Positions 46,654 to 56,720 of a DNA stretch of 64,000 bases are shown here, piece by piece. Origin of the DNA: Tipula vernalis (taxonomy: Eukaryota; Arthropoda; Insecta; Diptera; Tipulidae); the NCBI GenBank assembly GCA_958295665.1, contig OY282558.1, forward strand, positions 329,317,106-329,381,105, read 5' to 3'. The notes under the pieces are model-generated. The model worked only from the letters and a program-made list of their open reading frames with translations, ran no database searches and had not been told where the DNA came from. A program made the translations under genes and the position numbers. The number at the start of each line of letters is the position of its first letter. Position 1 is the first letter of the stretch.

Positions 46654-47371
46654 GAGATTAATTTTGATTTTTGGATTTTAATTTCCAAAACGCCGCACTA
46701 ATTAGGGAGGATATAAAAGCCTCGATTTCCAAAGTTCGCAAACAGAGTTCACATTAATCCAATTAAACACGATTCACTACTAGTTCTATTTTTAACAAAT
46801 TTATAATTTTTATTAATTGATTTAATTTACGACATTTATTTTCTGCTTTTTAATGCATGAATACTAAAAACCAGACTGACGCATTCCAATATGAAAATTA
46901 TCGTTTTAAACAAAAAAGACGCACCAATACATATGCGTTATTATGTGCGTAAAAACAAATGTGAAGTATGCACTAATTCATAATTTTCATCTTGCAATTC
47001 GTTCTTTCAAATGGTATAAAATATTTTTCACAATGAAATCTACTATGATTATTTTGACAGTAAGAAGTACTGTCAACTTTCTAATAATATTTACAAAAAT
47101 TTTAATAGTGATAATAATAATTTGAATTTAGGTAAGTAAATTATTCTATATATAAAAATTACATTTATCTCGTAATTCGTTTTCTTTTGTTTCAGAATTG
47201 TATGTTACGTTTATGTTATGGATACGCCTGGTGGATACGAATTGTGCCAATTAGATAAGTATTTTTAATATATTAGAGCTGATCCATGATTCTTTGTTGA
47301 TAAATTGTTTTCTTTTCTTTTAGGTTGATCATCATAATATTTTGTGTATAATTTTATACATCAGCTGACCA
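46627..47371 (-). repeat. inner BEL 3' LTR
   Basis: 745 bp, identical to the 5' LTR except G at 47323 where the other has A (53693). On the opposite (plus) strand it carries a TATAAAA box (46712-46718) and GTAAGT...TTTCAG splice signals (47132-47195). Sense-strand AATAAA lies near 46835. Confidence 0.95.
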
Positions 47372-47391
47372 TACTCCGCCCCTTGAACCGA
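47372..47391 (-). promoter_or_regulatory. inner BEL polypurine tract
   Basis: Minus strand AAGGGGCGGAGTAT immediately before the 3' LTR TG, the expected plus-strand primer. Confidence 0.75.
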
Positions 47392-47396
47392 TGTGT

Positions 47397-49352
47397 TCAA
47401 CTGCATGGCAATAAGCAAAGATGATGTATTGAACGCTTCATTTGACCATGTTTAGTTTTTAACGTGACTACTCGTACTTTATTGTCCGCTCCAGGATGTA
47501 TTTCTATGACGTTTCCCATTAACCAATGACTGATAGGAAGACCTTTATCTTGGATAAGAACAATATCATTAACCTGAATGTCCCTTTGACTTTCTTTCCA
47601 TTTATTTCTTCCTTGAAGCTGAGTGAGATACTCGCTGTACCATCTAGACCAAAAGTGCTGCGACATATCACGTACCATTCTCCATCTATTGCTGCAATTT
47701 GGATTATCGTAGACTGTATCGAGCGATGGAATTGTTTTAGGTGGATATCCATGTAAAAAATGAGCAGGTGTCAAAAAATCCACTTCTTCTTCTGATGACC
47801 GACATAGTGGACGATGGTTTAGAATTGATTCAATTTCTGCCAATAAAGTGTTCATTTCTTCCATTGTTAAGATAGCGCGCCCAGCGACCCTCTTAAAATG
47901 AAATTTAAAGGATTTGACTCCAGTTTCCCACAGTCCACCGAAATGGGGTGAGTTTGGAGGGTTAAACTGCCAATCAATGTTATTTCTGCAGAGAAAATTT
48001 GAAATATCATTAGATGCTGTTGTAAATTTATTAAACGATTTGATAAGTTTGGCATTAGCACCAACAAAATTTGTGCCATTATCACTGTAAATTTTTCTGC
48101 AACCACCTCTTCGGGACACAAACCGCGTTAATGCCCCCAAAAATGAATCGCTCGTAAGGTCATTTACAAGCTCCAAGTATATGGCCTTAATAGCCATGCA
48201 TACAAAAATGCACACATATGCTTTATAGGTCTTCTGGCCACGTCCTTTGACTAAGTGAATTGAAAACGGGCCGGCAAAGTCAACCCCAGTGTGTAGAAAC
48301 GGTCGTTCCAGATCCACCCTTGCTGGTGGTAGATTTCCCATTAGCTGCTGTCTCAACTCAGCTTTATACCTCGTGCAAGTTGTGCATTGATCAACTACCT
48401 TTTTAGCTGTGATGATTTTCCCTTTTGGTATCCAGAAGCGTTGTTTGATTAAGCTCATTAGTAATGTTGGACCTGCGTGCTTGCTGAATTGATGCTCATC
48501 TTGGAGAAGTAACCAACTTAATTTTGATTTTGGGTGAAGTATGATTGGATGCTTCATCGAATAAGGCGCCAAACTATGATGTAATCGGCCGCCGACTCGC
48601 AATAAGCCAAATCGATCCAGGAATGGATTTAGACTGACTAAAGAACTTTTCTTATTGGGCTCGGTATTAATTTTGATGTCAGCTATTTCCGTGAAATAAA
48701 ACTTTTGTTGTTCGTGGCGGCAAAGAATAGTATTTGCTTGGGCTAATTCAATCGATATCAGCAATTTACTATCTCTTTGGAATAATTTTGGATTTCGTAC
48801 TGCTTCAACGAAACGCAAAATATAACTTAAAGTTTTTTGTGCCTTTTGGTAAGAGGAAAACCTTGAGATGAATTCGTCAAGCCACTTGTTTTGAAAGCAC
48901 GCATTAAATGCAAATATTTTATTTGATTCTTCTTCCGTTGTTCCATACGTTTTTCTCTGTGCTGGCCATAGATCCTCATTTCTTGTCAACCATTCAGATC
49001 CGTGCCACCATAACCGATGTGATTTTAAATGCGAAGGCGTAATTCCGCGTGATGCGCAGTCTGCAGGATTGTCTTCGGATGATATGTGCTTCCATTGCTT
49101 TCGTTTGGTGTGGGTTAAGATTTCGGAAGTGCGATTGCCCACGAATACGCTCCACCTTCTTGGGTGACTTTCCAGCCAATCCAACACGATTTTTGAATCC
49201 GTCCAGTAATTGCTGTTAGATATTTTGATATTGGTTTCCAGCTTTATTGTCTCCACCAATTCCACGAGCAACACTGCACCACACAGCTCTAGCCTGGGAA
49301 GGGAAAGTGCCTTGATTGGAGCTACCCTTGTTTTTGCTGAGATTAGCTGCAC
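47397..49352 (-). CDS. inner BEL RNase H and integrase (651 codons, downstream of stop/frameshift)
   Basis: Minus strand, open 49352-47397. RNase H: LPRLELCGAVLL and NYWTDSKIVLDWL. After a linker (ADCASRGITPSHL, LWWHGSEWL) comes the integrase zinc finger (H...HAG; CTTCTRYK), the core with VDFAGPF (first D), YSDNGTNFVGA (second D) and PNSPHFGGLWETGVK (E), LTPAHFL, and a C-terminal SH3-like LIQDKGLP...GNVIEIHPGAD. All catalytic residues are present. It ends 25 bp before the LTR, just past the polypurine tract. Upstream it is separated from the RT part by one stop and one shift (49441-49393), so it is probably not translated in full. Confidence 0.9.
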   Translation of the reverse strand: MQLISAKTRVAPIKALSLPRLELCGAVLLVELVETIKLETNIKISNSNYWTDSKIVLDWLESHPRRWSVFVGNRTSEILTHTKRKQWKHISSEDNPADCASRGITPSHLKSHRLWWHGSEWLTRNEDLWPAQRKTYGTTEEESNKIFAFNACFQNKWLDEFISRFSSYQKAQKTLSYILRFVEAVRNPKLFQRDSKLLISIELAQANTILCRHEQQKFYFTEIADIKINTEPNKKSSLVSLNPFLDRFGLLRVGGRLHHSLAPYSMKHPIILHPKSKLSWLLLQDEHQFSKHAGPTLLMSLIKQRFWIPKGKIITAKKVVDQCTTCTRYKAELRQQLMGNLPPARVDLERPFLHTGVDFAGPFSIHLVKGRGQKTYKAYVCIFVCMAIKAIYLELVNDLTSDSFLGALTRFVSRRGGCRKIYSDNGTNFVGANAKLIKSFNKFTTASNDISNFLCRNNIDWQFNPPNSPHFGGLWETGVKSFKFHFKRVAGRAILTMEEMNTLLAEIESILNHRPLCRSSEEEVDFLTPAHFLHGYPPKTIPSLDTVYDNPNCSNRWRMVRDMSQHFWSRWYSEYLTQLQGRNKWKESQRDIQVNDIVLIQDKGLPISHWLMGNVIEIHPGADNKVRVVTLKTKHGQMKRSIHHLCLLPCS

Positions 49353-49438
49353 GGATACATGCCCATCCCCGTCTGTTACTCGGTAGTATACGCCTGTAAG
49401 CTGGCATCACAGAAACCATGAATCTCTACCTCGGCATT

Positions 49439-52400
49439 TTAAAACGTGCCTATAAATTGAGGCAGTGTAATGCTCTCAACCTCATTGAAGGTATTGCAAA
49501 TGTTAGACCATTGCTCCATTAATTCCTTTGGTAGAGTGTCATCCCACTCCAAATGTTTACACCATAGCAGTTGCATAAACATTTTTATAATGACGATTGT
49601 TGGCGCTAGCCAACCCATTGGATCAAATAATTTTCCTGCTGAGGACAGGACCATCCTTTTAGTGAGCTTATCTAATCCGCTTTGTAAGTTTGAATTAAAT
49701 ACGAAGATATCATCTGCGGGACTCCAACCCAATCCGAGTACTTTAACTCCATCTCGGCAATCTGAGTTTTCGATGAGTTTTGCCGTTTTGTCTGAGGGCA
49801 AATTCTTTATTCCATCAAGTACTCCATTGTTATTCGACTTCCATTTTTGAAGAGTAAATCCATGTCTGCCCAGCAATGTAATCAAACCTTTTATGATTGT
49901 GTTAGCCTCTTCTACCGATTGAGCCCCAGCCATGAGATCATCTACGTAAAAACAATTTTTTATTATTTTGCTTACCATAGGCTCTGCGTCTGTGTTATCA
50001 TCTCCAATTTTACTCAGCACCCTAGTAGCGAGATAGGAAGCGGAAGTCAGTCCATAGGTTACGGTTAATAACCTATAGTGCTTTATTGGTTCGCTTATAT
50101 CGGCCCTCCACACGATTCTTTGATAGTCTGAGTCAGACCTTGATATTTTTACCTGACGGTACATTTTTTCTGCATCAGCCGAAAACACAATTGGAAATTC
50201 ACGGAATCGAAGAATTGTAGAGTAAAGACTCCGCTGTACCACTGGCCCAGCCGCCAAACACTCGTTCAGTGAAATTCCGGTACTGGATTTTGCTGAGCCG
50301 TCGAATACGACCCTTAGCTTAGTTGTACTACTGCCTAGCCGCAAAACCCCATGATGTGGTAAATAGCAGCTCGTATTAGTTATTTGATCTTTCGGGATCT
50401 CTTCCATATGTCCCATTATTTCGTACTCCTTCATGAAGTCGCAATATAGCCGTTTATACTCGGCGTCTCGGTGGACTCGCCGTTCTATACCCTGTAGTCG
50501 TTTGATTGCCGCTTGAAACGTTTGACCAATTCTTTCGGGAGATTGCTTAAATGGTAGTTCGACTATGAATCGACCATTATCATCCACTTGAGTTGTGGTT
50601 AGAAATTTTGACTCGCATAAATTTTCCTCTTCTGTGAGACTTAAATTTGCTTTTCCTATTGACTCAACTTCCCAGAATTTTCTGAGAGTTTGGTCAATAT
50701 CAATTAGATGCGTTTGTTGGGTAACCAGCATAGTCATTGCTCGATTACTAAAGCCTTCATTGGCTTTTCCTGAAGCTACCCAGCCAAAGATGGTGTCTTG
50801 TAGTATGATCCTTGAATTGTGTATGTGGATTTGTCCCGATTTTATGCAACTGAAGAAATAATCCGCGCCTATTAACATATCGATCGTATCGCTCCGCCAA
50901 AACTCAGGATCCGCCAATTTGATGTCATCTGGTAGATTGATTTGTTCTGATTGTAAATCAAACGTTGGTAGAGCACTAGTAATTCTTGATAATACCAACG
51001 CCTCTACTTGATATTGAATGTGATTCTTCGTTTTTAATGATAATCTCACTTTTCCCTTCGTTGGACCCAGATTCATCTCCCCCACACCGCTAACCATAAC
51101 ACGAGAGTTGACTTTCCTTAAGCCCAATTTTTGTACGCATTCCTCGGTCACAAAACTAACTTGAGATCCGCAATCTAATAGAGCTCGGCAGTTTACTGAT
51201 TCTCCGTATCGACTCAACACTTTAATTCGCGCAGTTGGTAATAGGGTAATTAATGATGATCGGCTTTCAGCACTGGCGTAGGCTACGACGGACCTCTGAG
51301 TAGATGCTGCTGGGTCATTGTGTCCGCTGGATTTTATGGTATCACCTTCATTTGATTCTGTAAAATGCAGTAGAGTGTGATGTTTTCTCCCACATTTCTG
51401 ACATCTGCGATTTGATGGACACTTAGCGACGGGATGATTCGCGCTTAAGCAATTGAAGCACCGATGAGCATTTTGAATAAATTCTTTCCGTTTGGTTGCA
51501 GGCATTGCTTTAAATTCACTACATTGCATAAACGAGTGAGATAGGCCTGAACAAACGCCACATTTGAATGTTACACTGTTGCTACCTTTTCTGTCATGAC
51601 TACTTGATGAACTGGATTCATTTACTGCCACATGCCCGCGGACCCTGTGTCCTGTATTCTGCTTTGTTGCAGCCACCAATGATTCAAACGTGCAGATTCG
51701 TTTATCCAAAAATTGGAAAAAGTCCTTAATGGTTGGTTGGTCAATATTTGCCGAACAATCAGCCCATGCCAGCTTCGATGATTCATCCAATTTTTGATTG
51801 ATGATGTAGAGTATCCAAGGATCGCGTGATTCGGCTTGAGCGCCAAGGGCGCGTAAACCCCGCAACACCTCATCGGATACGTCTCTCAACTTTCTCAGGT
51901 TGGCAACATTTTGATTTTGAATTGCCGGTTGTTCCACAATCGATTTTATAAATGAATTTATTATAAACTTTTTCTTGTCGTACCGTTCCTTTAGCTTATT
52001 GAAAGCACCAATATAATTTCCCTCAGTAACTTGTATATGCCGCACCAATGAGGCTGCTTCACCTCTCAGCAATCCTTTAAGATACTGCAATTTTTCTACC
52101 CCAGTTAATGCTGACTCATGGATCGTCGTGTTAAACATATCAAAAAATGACGGCCATTCTGCATAATCTCCAGAAAATGGCGGTATGTATAGCTTTGGTA
52201 GTTTTAATTCCGCATGGCGAGAATTTAGTTGAGTCGCATTGATTGATGTTGAGGTCAAGGAATGAGAAGGCTGCGGTTCTTGTAGTTCTAATTGTCGAAT
52301 GTGCGTTTTTAAAGCGGCTGCAGCTTCATAATACATGTCATCAATGGAAAGATCGACTTCTTCGGTTTCACTCAACGCCACTAAACGGTTTTCAGTATCT

Positions 52401-52555
52401 CTAATTGAATCATGCAGCTTTACAACTTGCTCAAGACGAACAGATAATTGATCTAATGTAGCATTTTCATTGATTGCTCTAGCAAATGTCAGTAATTGCG
52501 CTAATTTATTTTTCGCAGTAGTTCTTTGTCGTTTTAGAACCGTAATTTCACTCAT
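49439..52555 (-). CDS. inner BEL gag, protease and reverse transcriptase (1038 codons)
   Basis: Minus strand, ATG at 52555. Residues 1-130 are helical; then KLYIPPFSGDYAEWPSFF (DUF1759-type gag, about 143-160). Cys/His knuckles follow (CGVCSGLSHSFMQC; CFNCLSANHPVAKC; CQKCGRKHH, about 336-405). The protease active site reads ALLDCGSQVSF. The RT has AEKMYRQVKI, TYGLTSASYLATRV and CFYVDDLMAGA, then LFDPMGWLAP. The frame ends at a TAA (49439-49441), after which the same frame continues for about 20 residues into RNase H (FCDAS) before a frameshift near 49393. In BEL elements gag-pol is one long frame, so the stop and shift probably inactivate this copy, or are sequence errors given the young LTRs. 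Confidence 0.9.
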   Translation of the reverse strand: MSEITVLKRQRTTAKNKLAQLLTFARAINENATLDQLSVRLEQVVKLHDSIRDTENRLVALSETEEVDLSIDDMYYEAAAALKTHIRQLELQEPQPSHSLTSTSINATQLNSRHAELKLPKLYIPPFSGDYAEWPSFFDMFNTTIHESALTGVEKLQYLKGLLRGEAASLVRHIQVTEGNYIGAFNKLKERYDKKKFIINSFIKSIVEQPAIQNQNVANLRKLRDVSDEVLRGLRALGAQAESRDPWILYIINQKLDESSKLAWADCSANIDQPTIKDFFQFLDKRICTFESLVAATKQNTGHRVRGHVAVNESSSSSSHDRKGSNSVTFKCGVCSGLSHSFMQCSEFKAMPATKRKEFIQNAHRCFNCLSANHPVAKCPSNRRCQKCGRKHHTLLHFTESNEGDTIKSSGHNDPAASTQRSVVAYASAESRSSLITLLPTARIKVLSRYGESVNCRALLDCGSQVSFVTEECVQKLGLRKVNSRVMVSGVGEMNLGPTKGKVRLSLKTKNHIQYQVEALVLSRITSALPTFDLQSEQINLPDDIKLADPEFWRSDTIDMLIGADYFFSCIKSGQIHIHNSRIILQDTIFGWVASGKANEGFSNRAMTMLVTQQTHLIDIDQTLRKFWEVESIGKANLSLTEEENLCESKFLTTTQVDDNGRFIVELPFKQSPERIGQTFQAAIKRLQGIERRVHRDAEYKRLYCDFMKEYEIMGHMEEIPKDQITNTSCYLPHHGVLRLGSSTTKLRVVFDGSAKSSTGISLNECLAAGPVVQRSLYSTILRFREFPIVFSADAEKMYRQVKISRSDSDYQRIVWRADISEPIKHYRLLTVTYGLTSASYLATRVLSKIGDDNTDAEPMVSKIIKNCFYVDDLMAGAQSVEEANTIIKGLITLLGRHGFTLQKWKSNNNGVLDGIKNLPSDKTAKLIENSDCRDGVKVLGLGWSPADDIFVFNSNLQSGLDKLTKRMVLSSAGKLFDPMGWLAPTIVIIKMFMQLLWCKHLEWDDTLPKELMEQWSNICNTFNEVESITLPQFIGTF

Positions 52556-52860
52556 ACTGATCGATGCACATACACTTAATGTTCACAAAATAAACTTTCA
52601 AGATCAACCAAGAAAATCACGCGTTTAAATATTCGAGAAGTATAACGGTACTTCGATGATTTTTAATAACAAGCGTAAACAATATATGTAGAACTATAAT
52701 TTTACTATTACGATTGATTCACATACACTTAATGGTCACAAATAATTTTTTCAGATTAAACCACAAAACCACGCGTTAAAATGTTCGAGAAGTATAACGG
52801 TACTTCGATAAATTTTTTCAACAAGATTAGACAATATATTGTCTTTTGCCACCCGAAACC
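52556..52860 (-). repeat. tandem duplication in the inner BEL 5' leader
   Basis: About 165-bp unit: CACATACACTTAATG...GTATAACGGTACTTCGAT occurs at 52567-52655 and again at 52730-52810, with roughly 15% divergence. It lies between primer site and gag start. Confidence 0.75.
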
Positions 52861-52975
52861 ACCTGTTCTACGTGATAACATGCGATTGCACGAAAAATGT
52901 AATTTTTTTAGTATTCTTCTATCGAATGTTAAATAATGCCGTAAAATTAGTGAGAGTTTTGATGTGAACTCACAT

Positions 52976-52993
52976 ATCCGGCTCGAAGGACCA
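52976..52993 (-). promoter_or_regulatory. inner BEL primer-binding site, tRNA-Tyr type
   Basis: Minus strand TGGTCCTTCGAGCCGGAT, three bases after the 5' LTR. It is complementary to the CCA-bearing 3' end of insect tRNA-Tyr (CCGGCTCGAAGGA plus CCA), as I recall that tRNA. It would prime minus-strand cDNA. Confidence 0.75.
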
Positions 52994-52996
52994 ATA

Positions 52997-53741
52997 TGGT
53001 GGATTGAACACTCTATTTTCCACGAGATTAATTTTGATTTTTGGATTTTAATTTCCAAAACGCCGCACTAATTAGGGAGGATATAAAAGCCTCGATTTCC
53101 AAAGTTCGCAAACAGAGTTCACATTAATCCAATTAAACACGATTCACTACTAGTTCTATTTTTAACAAATTTATAATTTTTATTAATTGATTTAATTTAC
53201 GACATTTATTTTCTGCTTTTTAATGCATGAATACTAAAAACCAGACTGACGCATTCCAATATGAAAATTATCGTTTTAAACAAAAAAGACGCACCAATAC
53301 ATATGCGTTATTATGTGCGTAAAAACAAATGTGAAGTATGCACTAATTCATAATTTTCATCTTGCAATTCGTTCTTTCAAATGGTATAAAATATTTTTCA
53401 CAATGAAATCTACTATGATTATTTTGACAGTAAGAAGTACTGTCAACTTTCTAATAATATTTACAAAAATTTTAATAGTGATAATAATAATTTGAATTTA
53501 GGTAAGTAAATTATTCTATATATAAAAATTACATTTATCTCGTAATTCGTTTTCTTTTGTTTCAGAATTGTATGTTACGTTTATGTTATGGATACGCCTG
53601 GTGGATACGAATTGTGCCAATTAGATAAGTATTTTTAATATATTAGAGCTGATCCATGATTCTTTGTTGATAAATTGTTTTCTTTTCTTTTAAGTTGATC
53701 ATCATAATATTTTGTGTATAATTTTATACATCAGCTGACCA
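52997..53741 (-). repeat. inner BEL 5' LTR
   Basis: 745 bp, start of the element on the minus strand. Ends TCCACCA directly before the TAT spacer and primer site. Confidence 0.95.
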
Positions 53742-55011
53742 CTCCTCGTTGCACAATCTGCTGGGTTCAGTTTGGATGTAATGTGTCGCCATTTGTCTCT
53801 TTGTAGTACTTCCTAAATTTCGCTGGTACGATTTGCGACGTAGGTTTTCCACTTACGTGGTGGTTCGGACAGCCAATCCAGTACGATGGTGGAATCAGTC
53901 CAACAAAATAATTGACTGGTTGTCATGTTGAGTATTGATTGGATGTGATTCATCAATCTAGATAACAGTAAGGCTCCATTTAACTCTAGCCGTGGTAGGG
54001 AGATATTCCGAATGGGAGCAACCTTTGTTTTCGCTGCTACCAAGGTGATAGGCTGAAGGGGCGTACGCAACTTCGCTAGAATCGCAAAACCCATGTAATT
54101 GAGCTCCTGCATCGTTCATAAACAGCCATCGGAGTACCCTTATGGGTAAATCGTCTTCCCATCCCAACTCTAACAGCCAGAACCCTTGAAAAAAACATTT
54201 TATTTTAATTATGAATGGTGCTAACAACCCTAGTAGATCAAAGATACGGCTGGCTTCAGACAATATGGTGCTGTTGTATGGTGTTTGGTGCTGCACCTTC
54301 AATGACAACATGGTATGTTAGGGCATCACTGGTTGGTTGCCATTGTAATCCTAATATTTTAACTTTTTGTGGTTCTTTCGAAAATAACTTGGGCACGGAT
54401 GGATCGGATTCAGCGACGGTCAATTTGGATAAAACTTCAGGACAGTTGGAAGACCATTTGCGGAGGTTAAACCCGGATTCGAACATTAGTTTTGAAATTT
54501 GTTGAGCCAACTTAACTGCTTCAGATACGTCATTTGCCCCAGTTATTAAATCGTCGACGTACATGTCCTTTAGTAATATTTTCGATGCTTGTGGATATAG
54601 CTTGGCGTTGTCTTCAGCTATTTGTTTGATTACCCTGGTTGCCAAATATGGTGCTGAGGACATTCCGTGGGTTAATGTGTTTAATTCGAAGTGTTTGATG
54701 TCTTCTTCAGGAGATCTACGCCAAACTATTCTTTGGTATCGTCGATCGCTTGGGTGAACCCATATCTGGCGATTATTGGCGATAGGAGTTTCATTTTCCA
54801 AATTACCAGGGTTGTCCTCAATTGTTATATTATCATTGTGATAGTTGGTTGATGGTTCTGAATTGCTATTACTATTATTATTCCGGTTCGCGGCTGACAC
54901 TTTCAAGCTTATTTCGTTTCTAATATTTCGACATGAAACGACTCCAAAACTTGGTCCACACGGAGCACCAGATTTGGTAAAACTTAAAATTGCGCCCACT
55001 TGCTGCTCCAT
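53742..55011 (-). pseudogene. outer BEL pol, N-terminal half: gag-like piece, reverse transcriptase, RNase H
   Basis: Minus strand. 55011-54256 begins with an Asn/Ser-rich gag-like stretch and abruptly joins RT at WVHPSDRRYQRIVW, so the protease and early RT are deleted. TLTHGMSSAPYLATRV and MYVDDLITGA (RT catalytic box) follow. A frameshift near 54290 leads to 54311-53958 (IFDLLGLLAPF; LHGFCDSSE, RNase H start), then another to 54112-53813 (CWTDSTIVLDWL). The last codons run into the inner BEL LTR at 53741 within the ADCATR motif. Three or more breaks. Confidence 0.85.
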
Positions 55012-55019
55012 TCGGGTAA

Positions 55020-55780
55020 GTGATAGTGAATGTTTTTCAACAATATCTCACAAAAAAAAGAGAAATTATAATTTCTTTAAGTGCCCAAAATCTGAATAAT
55101 TTTAGCTACATGAAGCATGACAAAATTTATAATGAACATGACAAAATTTGAATCTTGTGTAGAATTTGGTCAGTAAGTTATGACAAAAATCATGATATTG
55201 ACGTGATAAATTGACTATAAGTTATGCTCAGCGCAGCTATTGCTTCCCTTTCACTCAAAAAATTTCGTTCAAATTCAAAACCTGAATCAAATTGTTGGGC
55301 GGTGATTGTTTTGTTTTGAACATTTTTCTAGCATGTTTAGTTTTTTGATATCGAATGACGATATGCGAAAAAAGAGACGATTCTTTTTTTTTTTTAAAAG
55401 ACCAAACGAAACAGTAATTAAAGCTCTCTCAAATCTACCTCAATTATTTGAATTTCTCGCTCACATGTACAATTCAAATTGCTTTTTTCTCAATTTAAAC
55501 AGCAAATATATATTTGTGTGTGTCAATAATGAAAATGTGGACCGTGCCACAAAAGTGCCACGATGCAAATTGGAGATTCTATCATAATTTACAAATTCGT
55601 CGCGCCTTCTTAATAAATTTAAGGAGCTTGATTCAAGGGTTCGAGGAAAACAGATTTCGAGTTAAGCAATAGGGACCTAACTATATCGAAAGCCGGACAA
55701 CTGCACACAAATCTCTAGCTTAACTCACATAGTTCGAAATTCTTAATCGTTTTCTTACCACTATTATACAGAAGTAACCG
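55020..55780. other. spacer between BEL and Penelope remnants
   Basis: AT-rich, one short plus frame (55306-55587) without known domain. Nothing else recognised. Confidence 0.45.
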
Positions 55781-56720
55781 GTTCAGGAGGGATACATTTT
55801 TTTCGAGTTTCAACTTTGGCTAACAAATCTGCGATCTCATGGCCCTCAATATCACAATGGAGTACCCCCTATTCTCAGTTATCGCAGATATTGGAGTTTC
55901 GAGATTTTTATCGAATGCTATGTTGAAATTGCTGTAAACACCGAAGTTTTTCTGAAGTACATTGATGATATTTTTGCAGTGTTACCGGCGTTATCAGTTG
56001 AAGTGGAATGTAATGGATGTATTGAACTTTTTCCATCGCAAACTCCAGTTCACAATGGAAGCGGAACTGAACGGAGAAATCCCATATATAGATGTGCTAG
56101 TCTTACACAATAGAGACGATAGTGAAATAAACACTAAATGGTACCGCAAGGCCATTTGTTCTAACCGTATATTAAATTATTACATACACCATCCGACCAA
56201 ACAGAAACTCAATATTGCAAAAAATGTGGCTAATATAGTTTTTTCTTTAAGTTCTCCCATTTACCACAAGAAGAACCGACGATTGATCTTCGACATCCCA
56301 CCCCAAAATAACCAACAAATTCAAAGTGATTTATATATAAGAGCATGACATACGTTATGGGTGTATTGGAACGTATCGAGAAAGTTGTCAGGAATTTTCT
56401 TCCGGAAACAACCTACAAAATGACTCTACGCAATCTTTTTAAAATGAAACTTATGTTGGGCAGACAGAACAATATTTTGAGAAGAGATTGCGGAATCATC
56501 GACTTGATTTAAGGAGGGTGGGTGATCCATCTTTGCAAAAAACTGCCTGGTTGGATCATTTTCACTCTTTCACTCTTGTTTGCCTCAATTTTAGCCTGCC
56601 AATCCAATTATTAAAAAAGACTGACCATCGAGGCTCTTCACAATTATAACCAAAATACATACAACATAAAACGTAACACTGATGGTTTAGCTCGCATCAA
56701 CTTCTACATTAAAGACATGA
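55780..56720 (+). pseudogene. Penelope-like element fragment: reverse transcriptase, partial
   Basis: Plus strand pieces in shifting frames: ...SVIADIGVSRFLSN (about 55870-55925), then KYIDDIFAVLP, the RT catalytic box (55959-55991), then in another frame KLQFTMEAELNGEIPYIDVLV and TKWYRKAICSNRILNYY (56043-56185), the block that follows the YIDD box in Penelope RT. A later stretch near 56630-56700 (IEALHNY, NTDGLARI) resembles the end of the GIY-YIG endonuclease module. Much of the intervening region is lost or shifted. Penelope enzymes copy RNA at chromosome breaks or ends; this piece is inactive. Confidence 0.75.

Larger units (their letters stand above)
46627..53741 (-). mobile_element. BEL/Pao LTR retrotransposon (inner), full-length 7.1 kb, young
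   Basis: Two 745-bp LTRs (46627-47371 and 52997-53741) differ at one base. On the minus strand each starts TGGTCAGCTG and ends TCCACCA. Target copies read AGGGG on one side and AGGAG on the other, 5 bp as expected for BEL, one base changed. A primer site and a polypurine tract lie in the right places. The pol region has one stop and one frameshift. Confidence 0.95.
44821..55011 (-). mobile_element. degraded BEL/Pao LTR retrotransposon (outer), split by a younger BEL
   Basis: RT/RNase H pieces lie at 53742-55011 and zinc-finger/integrase pieces at 44944-46626, in the correct minus-strand order. The break between them is exactly the inner BEL element with AGGGG/AGGAG target copies. Most of gag, the protease and the LTRs are missing or unrecognised. 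Confidence 0.85.

Noticed and set aside
46943..47125. 60-codon plus-strand frame in the BEL LTR as a gene
   Set aside because: Short and compositionally AT-driven; reported only as part of the antisense-signal finding, not as a CDS. The second copy at 53313-53495 is the other LTR.
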